Shown here: positions 7,401 through 14,470 of the stretch, in pieces
How positions within the stretch are numbered: the first letter of the stretch is position 1
Layout: every line of letters begins with the position of its first letter
Program-made: the position numbers and the translations under genes
Source of the DNA: Colivicinus sp963607765
Lineage (GTDB): Bacteria > Bacillota_I > Bacilli_A > Erysipelotrichales > Erysipelotrichaceae
Direction of reading: 5' to 3'
Length of the DNA stretch: 64,000 nt
Assembly: GCA_963607765.1 (NCBI GenBank)
Contig: CAVDDT010000003.1
Coordinates: 1 to 64,000, forward strand
The notes under the pieces: model-generated
Database searches by the model: none
The model's input: only the letters and a program-made list of their open reading frames with translations
Told to the model about the DNA's origin: nothing

Positions 7401-7991
7401 ATGGAATTAAAGAAATTGCTTATTCAGTATGAAATCGACAATAATAAGTCTCATTTAGATGTAGCCAATGAAGTTGGTGTTTCTTTATCCACTTACTATA
7501 GATGGATAAATGGTGAAAGTACTAAGCTTAAAAAGGGAACTATCGATAGGCTTACTAATGTTTTAAATGTGGATGTTGAATCAGTTATTGAAGAAAATGA
7601 ACGAATTAAGCCCATTATGGGTTTTGTGAAAGCTGGATATGACTTATTAGCCGATGAAAATATAGAGGGATATATAGAACTTGGAAAAGCTGATGCGTCA
7701 AGTGGTGATTATTTTCTTAGAATAACCGGGGATTCGATGATTGGTTCACATATTTATGATGGAGACTTGGTTTATGTAAAAAAGTGTGACTATATCAAAT
7801 CCGGCCAAATTGGCATTGTTTTAGTTGGCGATGAGGTCACAATTAAAAAAGTCTATTATAAAAACGACTTAATGATTCTTGAAGCTAGTAATCCCAAATA
7901 TGAATCTAGATTTTTCACTTTAAAGGAAGTTGAAGATCTTCCTGTAAAAGTAATTGGATTAGTTTGTTTTGTAAGAAGAGATATATCTTAG
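7401..7991 (+). CDS. Cro/CI-type HTH repressor with S24 (LexA-like) peptidase domain
   Basis: 196 aa. An N-terminal helix-turn-helix (SHLDVANEVGVSLSTYYRWINGES) is joined to an S24 domain with an Ala-Gly cleavage site (FVKAGYD), catalytic Ser in ITGDSMIG and catalytic Lys in DEVTIKKVYY. Such proteins repress DNA-damage genes until RecA filaments trigger self-cleavage. Divergence from the Y-family polymerase strongly suggests that gene is its target. The HTH is XRE-like rather than LexA winged-helix, so this is a local damage repressor and not LexA. Its end overlaps the convergent dehydrogenase by 33 bp. Confidence 0.9.
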   Translation: MELKKLLIQYEIDNNKSHLDVANEVGVSLSTYYRWINGESTKLKKGTIDRLTNVLNVDVESVIEENERIKPIMGFVKAGYDLLADENIEGYIELGKADASSGDYFLRITGDSMIGSHIYDGDLVYVKKCDYIKSGQIGIVLVGDEVTIKKVYYKNDLMILEASNPKYESRFFTLKEVEDLPVKVIGLVCFVRRDIS

Positions 7992-8894
7992 TACATTATC
8001 AAATTCGATATTAGCTCTTTTAATCATTGCTTCTTTAGTTAAAAAGGCAACATGAGGAGTTAATATTGTGTTTTTGCAATTTAATAATGGATAGTCTTTC
8101 TTAAGAGGTGGTTCTGAATCATAAACATCAATTCCAGCACCGCTTATTTTTTCCTCATCAAGAGCTTTTGCTAAAGCTAGATTATCTACAATTGGGCCTC
8201 TAGCACAATTGATAAAGATGGCGCTTTTTTTCATCATATTAATTTTTTCTTCATCAATAAAATGATATGTTTCAGATGTACTTGGAAGATGTAAAGAGAT
8301 GATGTCGCTTTCTTTAAGAAGCGTGTTGATATCTACTTGTTTAACACATTCTTCATTTATTTGGCTTCTAGAATAGCCAAGAACTTTGCATCCAAAGGCA
8401 TTAAATAATTTGGCTGTTTTCTTGCCAATCTTGCCGCAGCCTATAATACCAACCGTTTTACCATTTAGTTCTATTCCTGTAAGGCCTGTGCTATTTTGGT
8501 TGTTTCTTGTTTTATGGTCAGCTTCTTTTATTTTTCTTAATAAATTGATGGTTAACCCAATAACCAATTCACTAACTGCTTCATTTGAATAATTAGCACA
8601 ATTAATTATTTTAATATCTCTTTCTTTACATGCTTTTTCATCAACATGATCAATTCCCGTAAAAGCAACAGCTATCATTTTTAATTTATTAGCTTTTTCA
8701 ATTACTTCTTTAGGATAGGGATTGTTGGCAATCATAACAACATCTTGATCAGTACTTCTTTTAATCAATTCTTTTACATCAGTAGTTTTATTGTTGTAGT
8801 ATGTAAAATTATGTCCCATTTCAACAATAGGCTTAGCTAATTTATTAATTTCTTCTTTGCTTATTCCGATTGGTTCTAAAAGACTTATGTTCAT
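7959..8894 (-). CDS. D-isomer-specific 2-hydroxyacid dehydrogenase
   Basis: A 311-aa NAD-dependent enzyme. It shows a Rossmann dinucleotide motif (TVGIIGCGKIGKKTAKLF), SLHLPSTSETYHFI, NCARGPIVD with the catalytic Arg, GAGIDVYDSEPP with the catalytic Glu, and TPHVAFLT with the catalytic His. It reduces a 2-keto acid to a D-2-hydroxy acid or the reverse; substrate (glycerate, phosphoglycerate, lactate or other) cannot be set. AAAGAGG lies 8 nt before the ATG. Promoters of this gene and the divergent metallopeptidase overlap in a 31-bp spacer. Confidence 0.9.
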   Translation of the reverse strand: MNISLLEPIGISKEEINKLAKPIVEMGHNFTYYNNKTTDVKELIKRSTDQDVVMIANNPYPKEVIEKANKLKMIAVAFTGIDHVDEKACKERDIKIINCANYSNEAVSELVIGLTINLLRKIKEADHKTRNNQNSTGLTGIELNGKTVGIIGCGKIGKKTAKLFNAFGCKVLGYSRSQINEECVKQVDINTLLKESDIISLHLPSTSETYHFIDEEKINMMKKSAIFINCARGPIVDNLALAKALDEEKISGAGIDVYDSEPPLKKDYPLLNCKNTILTPHVAFLTKEAMIKRANIEFDNVLRYISSYKTN

Positions 8895-8925
8895 ATCAAA
8901 TACCTCTTTATAATATTATAGATGT

Positions 8926-9597
8926 ATGGTAAAAATTGGTGATACTTATTTTGAAGTAAAAGTTATTAGGAAAAATATTAAAAATATTTATTTGAGAATA
9001 AGAAATAATGCTTTGGAGGTCACTTGTCCAAAATGGCTAAGTAAGGATCAAATAATTAAATTTATCGAATCTAAAAGTTCGTGGATTACCGCAACAATTT
9101 CTAAAAGAGAAGTTAAGAATCAAACCAGTAAGCTTGTGGTGAATGACTATATTTATTATTTGGGAGATAAATATAAATTAAATGTGACTTATGGGAATCC
9201 TCGTGTAAGCATAAATGGCGATACTTTAACTATATATTCCAGAAAGGATGATATGGAAGAAGTTTTGAAGGTTTTCTACAAAGAAGGAAAGAAGACTTTG
9301 CTAGCTTTAATTAGAGAAAAAGAAGATAAATATTTAAATATCATCTATGATTATGGTTATCATTCTAGGCCGGAATATAAATTCAGAGTTTTAAAATCAG
9401 CTTGGGGTATCAACTATCCAAAGAAGAATTTGATAAGCATTAATGAAAGGTTGATTCATTTTGATGAAAGATGTTTAGAAGCTGTCTTGTGGCATGAAAT
9501 ACTTCATTTTATTATCCCTAATCATTCTAAAAGATTTCATCAAATATTAGAGATTCATATGCCGGATTACGAACAAATTATAAAAAGCATCTATTAG
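8926..9597 (+). CDS. YgjP-like metallopeptidase-domain protein (DUF45)
   Basis: A 223-aa protein of the YgjP/DUF45 family with a zincin motif LWHEILHFIIPNHSKRFH, in which HEILH and the later His ligate zinc. The N-terminal half is a beta-rich substrate-like domain (FEVKVIRKNIKNIYLRI). The family is widespread, SprT-like in fold, and of unknown substrate; in some genomes it is tied to type I restriction modules, not here. The start has no Shine-Dalgarno; TATTAT (8914-8919) ends 6 nt upstream, which suggests a leaderless mRNA. Confidence 0.85.
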   Translation: MVKIGDTYFEVKVIRKNIKNIYLRIRNNALEVTCPKWLSKDQIIKFIESKSSWITATISKREVKNQTSKLVVNDYIYYLGDKYKLNVTYGNPRVSINGDTLTIYSRKDDMEEVLKVFYKEGKKTLLALIREKEDKYLNIIYDYGYHSRPEYKFRVLKSAWGINYPKKNLISINERLIHFDERCLEAVLWHEILHFIIPNHSKRFHQILEIHMPDYEQIIKSIY

Positions 9598-9629
9598 TAT
9601 GTTAAAATTGGAACTCGGAGGAAATTAAA

Positions 9630-10097
9630 ATGATTTTTTTAAGTTTATTAATTGCTTATGTACTAGGCAGTGAAGTATTAGCTGCATACGCTACCACATT
9701 GCTAGCACTAGTAATTGTGTATTATGTTTTATATGCATTAGGATCATACAAGCTATTCGCAAAAGCTGGAAAACCAGGATGGTGGGCATTTATTCCTGTT
9801 GTAAATGAATATCAATTGTACAAGATTTCATGGACCACTAGTGCGTTTTGGATGGCTTTAGCTCTTAGTGTAGTAGGCGATATTATTTCTAATCAAGAAC
9901 AAACCGGTGCATTACTTGCAATACTAGCGTTTATAGTTGCAATCGCTGCATTATATGTGGAAGTAAAATTCGCATTAAACCTTGCAAAGGCATATGGTAA
10001 GGGCACAGGCTTCGCTATTGGACTACTATTATTACATCCTATCTTTATTATGGTTTTAGGACTAGGCGATTCAGAGTATTTAGGGCCACAAGCTTAA
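9630..10097 (+). CDS. DUF5684-type small membrane protein
   Basis: 155 aa with about four membrane helices. The motif FAKAGKPGWWAFIPVVNEYQLYKI after the first helices is the hallmark of DUF5684-like membrane proteins of Bacillota, which have no assigned role. Start chosen by GGAGG 9 nt upstream. An extended -10 (TGTTAAAAT) sits in the 32-bp spacer after the metallopeptidase gene, so it probably has its own promoter; a strong terminator follows. Codon use looks like that of a well expressed gene. Confidence 0.75.
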   Translation: MIFLSLLIAYVLGSEVLAAYATTLLALVIVYYVLYALGSYKLFAKAGKPGWWAFIPVVNEYQLYKISWTTSAFWMALALSVVGDIISNQEQTGALLAILAFIVAIAALYVEVKFALNLAKAYGKGTGFAIGLLLLHPIFIMVLGLGDSEYLGPQA

Positions 10098-10103
10098 TCA
10101 CAT

Positions 10104-10131
10104 AATCTCTAGTTTGTCTAGAGATTTTTTT
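10104..10131 (+). terminator. Terminator after the DUF5684 gene
   Basis: AATCTCTAG-TTTGT-CTAGAGATT followed by a run of seven Ts. Confidence 0.88.
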
Positions 10132-10143
10132 ATTATTTATTAA

Positions 10144-10166
10144 AAATGTAAAGCGCTTACATTTTT
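10144..10166. promoter_or_regulatory. cre-like palindrome / possible second terminator
   Basis: TGTAAAGCGCTTACA with flanking A and T runs. It resembles a CcpA cre site with one extra central base and lies about 25 bp upstream of the -35 of the next unit. The same palindrome could form a short hairpin before a T run. Function not decidable from sequence alone. Confidence 0.4.
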
Positions 10167-10190
10167 TTAAAAAAACTTCAATATGATATC

Positions 10191-10219
10191 TTGTACTTAA
10201 AAATTTTAATAATTATAAT
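10191..10219 (+). promoter_or_regulatory. Promoter of the leader ORF / ankyrin / EF-G-like unit
   Basis: TTGTAC (10191-10196), exactly 17 nt, then a perfect TATAAT (10214-10219). Start predicted near 10226, about 13 nt before the 30-codon leader ORF and 150 nt before the ankyrin gene. Confidence 0.72.
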
Positions 10220-10238
10220 TAAGGCAAGGTAAGAGAAT

Positions 10239-10331
10239 ATGAAAGTGCATAATGTTGAGGAGCTACTATTTCAAGACGATAGGGTACAAGCCCAAAGCGT
10301 TGTGTTGCTTAAAATTAATTCTTTAAAGTGA
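10239..10331 (+). CDS. Upstream leader ORF of 30 codons before the ankyrin/EF-G-like genes
   Basis: ATG 10239 opens 30 sense codons (starting MKVHNVEELLFQDD, ending LLKINSLK) and a TGA at 10329-10331. AAGG sits about 8 nt before the ATG, and the promoter start is only a few bases further up. The stop codon lies inside the 5' arm of the terminator at 10327-10356, so a ribosome that finishes the ORF would sit on the hairpin and prevent termination. It may therefore sense translation rather than act as a protein. I recognise no family. Chance ORF or a structured RNA are alternatives. Confidence 0.5.
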   Translation: MKVHNVEELLFQDDRVQAQSVVLLKINSLK

Positions 10332-10356
10332 ACGTTTCTATGCGTTCGCTTTTTTT
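10327..10356 (+). terminator. Leader terminator in front of the ankyrin/EF-G-like genes
   Basis: AGTGAACG-TTTCTATG-CGTTCGCT (one G-U pair) followed by seven Ts. It lies between the only visible promoter and the ankyrin gene, so expression of both genes needs read-through. Confidence 0.82.
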
Positions 10357-10378
10357 ATCATTAAGGAGGATAAGTAAA

Positions 10379-11047
10379 ATGAGTCAAGAATTAAACAAAG
10401 ATTTCTACGCTGCAGTCAAGGAAGGAAACCTTGAGCTTGTAAAGAAGTATGTAGAAGAGGGCGCTGATGTTGAAACAACTAATACTGAAGGAAGAAGCGC
10501 TTTAGCTAGAGCTAGCAAGAGAGGCTATGGTGATGTGGTTAAGTACTTGCTTGAGAAGGGTGCTGACGTAAGAAGCAGAGATGTTGAAAATAAGACACCT
10601 TTAATGGGCGCTGCTAAAAAAGGCCATCTTGAAATTGTTAAGATGTTAGTTGAAGCTGGAAGCAATGTTAATGCCAGAGATAATAAACAAAGAAGTGCAT
10701 TAATCAGAGCTAGTTATGAAGGCCAAACTGATGTTGTTGAATATTTAATTGAAAAAGGTGCTGAACTTGAAATCAAGGATGAAGAAGGAAGAACCGCTTT
10801 AATTGATGCGATCAATGCAGGAAAAGTAGAGACTGTTCATTTATTGCTTGCTAAGGGTGCTGATATCAACGCTAAAGATAATAAGGGTTGCGATGCACTT
10901 ATGAGAGCTTGCTACCAAGGAAATGTTGATGAAGTGGTTTATCTAATTAATAAGGGCGCTGATAAGACTGCTAAAGATAATAATGGAAAGACTTGCAAAG
11001 ATTATTTTGCCAACGGTGTTCCTGAAGAATTAAAGGACGAGTTCTAG
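10379..11047 (+). CDS. Ankyrin-repeat protein
   Basis: 222 aa made almost wholly of six ankyrin repeats (about residues 5-210), each with the pattern G-x-T/S-A-L-x-x-A-x-x-x-G and a following LLxKGAD turn. There is no signal peptide or membrane segment, so it is a cytoplasmic binding scaffold. Start at ATG 10379 by AAGGAGG (10363-10369). It is 1 bp from the EF-G-like gene and shares its regulated leader, which suggests that it binds that GTPase or a ribosome-related partner. The partner is not identifiable. Confidence 0.88.
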   Translation: MSQELNKDFYAAVKEGNLELVKKYVEEGADVETTNTEGRSALARASKRGYGDVVKYLLEKGADVRSRDVENKTPLMGAAKKGHLEIVKMLVEAGSNVNARDNKQRSALIRASYEGQTDVVEYLIEKGAELEIKDEEGRTALIDAINAGKVETVHLLLAKGADINAKDNKGCDALMRACYQGNVDEVVYLINKGADKTAKDNNGKTCKDYFANGVPEELKDEF

Positions 11048-11048
11048 T

Positions 11049-13055
11049 ATGAAAGACTATGACAGCAAAGACATAAGAAATGTCGTTTTATTAGGACATG
11101 CCGGTAGTGGCAAATCTACCTTTATGGAGAATGCATTGCTATTAACAAACGTTATCGAAAGAATGGGCAGTACAAGCGAGGGAACTTTGGCTATGGATTT
11201 TGATCCTGAAGAGGCTAAAAGAGGTTTGTCAGTATATTCTTCAATGGCTCCAATTCAATGGAAAGGTAGAAAAATTAATTTCATTGATACACCAGGATAT
11301 TTAGACTATGAAGGCGATAAGGTTGCTGGTGCTAGCGTTGCAGATTTAGCTGTTATATTCGTAAGTGGCAAAGATGGACAACAATCTGGTACCGAGAAAG
11401 CAGCTAACTTAGCTCTTAAACTTGGAATTCCAATGTGCTTCTTAATTAATAATGCTGATGAGGGAATGAAATTTGATGAGATTGCCCAAAGCATTACTAA
11501 TGTTTATGGAAAAGGTGCTGTTCCTTTCTTGGTTCCTATTATGGATGAAAATAAGATGGTTGGCGTAAGAAAGACTATTTATGATGAGAAAGATCCTTAC
11601 TATAACGAAATCATGGAAGTTGTTGCTTCTACTAATGATGAAATGATGGACAAATTCTTTGCTGGAGAATCTTTTACTAAAGAAGAAAAGAAATTCGGTT
11701 TAAAACAAGCTTTAAAGAATGGCGAAATCAAGCCAATTCTTGGCACAAGCGCTATATCCGGATATGGTGTAGGCGAAGTGTTAGACTTTATTGCGACATT
11801 TGGTCCAATATATAGTGAAACTGGTGAAATTGAAGTTGATGGCAAGAAGGTTTTAACTAGTGATGATGCGCCTTTTACCGCAAGAATATTTAAGACCATT
11901 GTTGATCCTTTTGTAGGCAAAATTTCTCTATTAAAGGTTATGTCTGGCACGTTGTCTATGCAAACTCCTTTATATAATGCAAATAAGGATGTGGCTGAAA
12001 AAGCTGGCACTTTATTTTCACTTGTAGGAAAGACACAAGTCCCTGTTGAAAAGGCAAATTGTGGAGATATAGTTGCACTTACAAAATTGTCTGTTAGTGA
12101 AACTTGCGATACTTTATGTACGAAAGAGTTTGTGATTAAGTATCCAGAGATTGAATACCCTCGTCCAATGTTAGGCATGGCCATTTCACCAAAGACAAAG
12201 GATGATGAAGATAAGATGTCTGATGCCTTAAAGAAAATTCTTATTGAGGATAAATCTATTAAACTTGTAAGAAATGCCGAAACTGGTGAACAAGTACTTT
12301 ATTGTGTTGGTGATCAGCAAATGGATGTTGTTGTTAACAAACTAAAGAATAGATATAAAGTAGAAATTAACTTAAAAGAGCCAAAGATTCAATATCGTGA
12401 AACTATTAGAGGAAAATCTGAAGTTCAAGGTAAATATAAGAAACAAAATGGTGGTGCTGGTCAATTTGGCGATGTTTGGATTAGATTTGAATATAATCCA
12501 GATGAAGAAGGACTGGTATTTGCAGAAGAAGTTTTCGGCGGATCTGTTCCAAAGAATTTCTTCCCTAGTGTTGAAGCTGGACTTAAGGCTTGCATGGCAA
12601 AGGGCCCTCTTGCTGGCTGCAAGGTAGTCAATGTAAAAGCCACTTTATATGATGGCTCTTATCACCCAGTTGATTCTAAGCCTAATTCATTTGAAGCAGC
12701 TGCTAAAATTGCTTTTAAGAATGGCATTCCAAAGGCTAATCCAATTTTACTTGAGCCTATTGGCAAGGTACATGTTATTTCTCCAGAAAAGTATGTTGGT
12801 GAATTAATTGGTGACTTTAATAAACGTAGAGGTATGATTCTTGATACAGGTCACACTGAAGATGGTTACGTTACTATTGATGCTGAAGTGCCGATGGCTG
12901 AGATGCAAAAATATGCAACAGAACTTAGAAGCATGACTAAGGGAAGAGGGACATATGTGATGGATTTTGATAGATATGAACCTGCTCCAAATAATGTAGC
13001 TGAAAAAGTGATTGCCGCTGCACAAAAAGATTTAAAGGATGATGATATAGATTAA
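11049..13055 (+). CDS. EF-G-like translational GTPase (EF-G2/FusA2 type)
   Basis: 668 aa with EF-G architecture: G domain with G1 GHAGSGKST (about residues 16-24), DTPGYLDY and NNADEG in place of NKxD, then domain II, the domain III-V module (GAGQFGDVWIRFEY and the late GRGTYVMDF). Canonical EF-G has NKMD at the G4 site and effector-loop sequences that differ here, so this is the divergent EF-G-like class, not the housekeeping translocase. Members have been linked to ribosome rescue or recycling, but many are uncharacterised. It is coupled to an ankyrin protein and lies behind a leader ORF/terminator. Confidence 0.88.
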   Translation: MKDYDSKDIRNVVLLGHAGSGKSTFMENALLLTNVIERMGSTSEGTLAMDFDPEEAKRGLSVYSSMAPIQWKGRKINFIDTPGYLDYEGDKVAGASVADLAVIFVSGKDGQQSGTEKAANLALKLGIPMCFLINNADEGMKFDEIAQSITNVYGKGAVPFLVPIMDENKMVGVRKTIYDEKDPYYNEIMEVVASTNDEMMDKFFAGESFTKEEKKFGLKQALKNGEIKPILGTSAISGYGVGEVLDFIATFGPIYSETGEIEVDGKKVLTSDDAPFTARIFKTIVDPFVGKISLLKVMSGTLSMQTPLYNANKDVAEKAGTLFSLVGKTQVPVEKANCGDIVALTKLSVSETCDTLCTKEFVIKYPEIEYPRPMLGMAISPKTKDDEDKMSDALKKILIEDKSIKLVRNAETGEQVLYCVGDQQMDVVVNKLKNRYKVEINLKEPKIQYRETIRGKSEVQGKYKKQNGGAGQFGDVWIRFEYNPDEEGLVFAEEVFGGSVPKNFFPSVEAGLKACMAKGPLAGCKVVNVKATLYDGSYHPVDSKPNSFEAAAKIAFKNGIPKANPILLEPIGKVHVISPEKYVGELIGDFNKRRGMILDTGHTEDGYVTIDAEVPMAEMQKYATELRSMTKGRGTYVMDFDRYEPAPNNVAEKVIAAAQKDLKDDDID

Positions 13056-13060
13056 TGAAC

Positions 13061-13087
13061 AAGGAACATCGTAAGGTGTTCCTTTTT
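13061..13087 (+). terminator. Terminator after the EF-G-like gene
   Basis: AAGGAACA-N8-TGTTCCTT with a run of five Ts, 5 bp after the stop codon. Confidence 0.85.
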
Positions 13088-13183
13088 ATGCTGAATTTGA
13101 ATATACAATGTCTCTATATGTTTTGACTATAGATAATACATTTGATTTTATAATTGGCAATCAAAATATATTGCTAAATATTC

Positions 13184-13189
13184 TATAAT
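13184..13189 (+). promoter_or_regulatory. -10 box 6 nt upstream of the guaD start
   Basis: A perfect TATAAT ends 6 nt before ATG 13196; no Shine-Dalgarno is present. The -35 is poor. Predicted leaderless mRNA. The 140-bp spacer from 13056 otherwise holds only the terminator at 13061-13087 and AT-rich sequence. Confidence 0.5.
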
Positions 13190-13195
13190 TACTGT

Positions 13196-14470
13196 ATGAG
13201 TAATTATGTATTAAAAGGTAATATTTGTTTTAGTATAAACAAAAATGAACTAGAGACCATTGATGGCTATCTAGTTTGCGAAAACGGTAAATGTGCAGGT
13301 GTTTTTAAGGAAATACCTTATAAGTATTCGAATTTTGAACTAAAGGATTATAGTGATTATTTAATTATTCCTGGCATGGTTGATTTGCATATCCATGCGC
13401 CTCAATATGCTTTTAGAGGGCTTGGCTTTGATTTTGAGCTTTTGGATTGGCTTAATAATGAAGCTTTTAAAGAAGAGAGCAAATATCGTGACGATGAATA
13501 TGCGAGTAAGGCTTATTCAATATTTGTAGATAATATTAGAAAAAGTGCTACTACAAGACTTTCCATTTTTTCAAGCAGACATGTTAAGGCAAGCGAAATA
13601 TTGATGGATAAGCTTGAGGAAAGCGGCCTAGTTAGTTATGTAGGCAAAGTTAATATGGATCGCAATGCTCCCGAAATACTTGTTGAGCACAATTCCTATG
13701 AAGATACTTTAAAATGGCTAAATGATATTTGCGGAAAATATAAAAACACATATCCAATTATTACACCTAGATTTATTCCTAGCTGTAGTGATGAGCTGAT
13801 GCTTAAATTGGCAAATATAGTTTATGATAATGATTTGCCAGTTCAATCTCATTTGTCTGAGAATTTAAGCGAAATAGAATGGGTTAAGCAACTTTGCCCT
13901 AATAGTAAATTTTATGGTGATGCCTATGATCAATATGGTTTATTTGGCACAAATAAAGACAAAAAAATTAAGACTATAATGGCACATTGTGTTTATTCAA
14001 GCGATGAAGAATTGAATTTGATAAAAAAGAATAATGTATATATTGTGCATTGTCCTTCAAGCAACATTAATGTTTCAAGTGGCATTGCACCTATTAGAAA
14101 GTATCTTGATTTAAATTTAAATGTTGGACTTGGAAGTGATGTGGCAGGCGGTACGATGGAATCAATGTTTACTGCTATTGTGAAGACTATTGAAGTATCT
14201 AAACTATATTGGCGTTGTGTTAACCAAGATTTTAAGGCTCTTAACTTTAAAGAAGCTTTCTATTTAGCTACTTTGGGCGGTGGAAGTTTCTTTGGAAAAG
14301 TAGGAACTTTTAAAGAAGGTTATGAATTTGATGCGGTCGTTATCGATGACAATGTTAATAAGACAACTTTGGATTTAAGCTTAATTGAAAGACTTGAAAG
14401 AAGTGTATATTTAAATGCTGATATACTAGGAATGAAACATAAATTTGTTAGAGGAAAACAATTGTTTTAA
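13196..14470 (+). CDS. guaD: Guanine deaminase
   Basis: A 424-aa amidohydrolase that turns guanine into xanthine and ammonia. Seen: the metal site PGMVDLHIHAPQYAFRG, the QSHLSENLSEIEWV helix with catalytic Glu, MAHCVYSSDEE, and GLGSDVAGGT with the metal-binding Asp. These match GuaD rather than cytosine or atrazine deaminases. It fits with the purine nucleoside uptake genes at the far end of the window, but here it is the first gene of an operon with addB and addA (stop and start overlap as TAATG), an odd pairing. Confidence 0.9.
   Translation: MSNYVLKGNICFSINKNELETIDGYLVCENGKCAGVFKEIPYKYSNFELKDYSDYLIIPGMVDLHIHAPQYAFRGLGFDFELLDWLNNEAFKEESKYRDDEYASKAYSIFVDNIRKSATTRLSIFSSRHVKASEILMDKLEESGLVSYVGKVNMDRNAPEILVEHNSYEDTLKWLNDICGKYKNTYPIITPRFIPSCSDELMLKLANIVYDNDLPVQSHLSENLSEIEWVKQLCPNSKFYGDAYDQYGLFGTNKDKKIKTIMAHCVYSSDEELNLIKKNNVYIVHCPSSNINVSSGIAPIRKYLDLNLNVGLGSDVAGGTMESMFTAIVKTIEVSKLYWRCVNQDFKALNFKEAFYLATLGGGSFFGKVGTFKEGYEFDAVVIDDNVNKTTLDLSLIERLERSVYLNADILGMKHKFVRGKQLF

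Noticed and set aside
6035..7991. S24 repressor plus polymerase as prophage remnant
   Set aside because: No integrase, structural, lysis or attachment sequences nearby; neighbours are ordinary metabolic genes.
10276..10310. GGGUACAAGCCCAAAGCGUUG resembles the core of pistol ribozymes
   Set aside because: The pistol P1 hairpin with a GGG loop and the spacing to the second strand are missing; the segment reads as an open leader ORF ending in a terminator.
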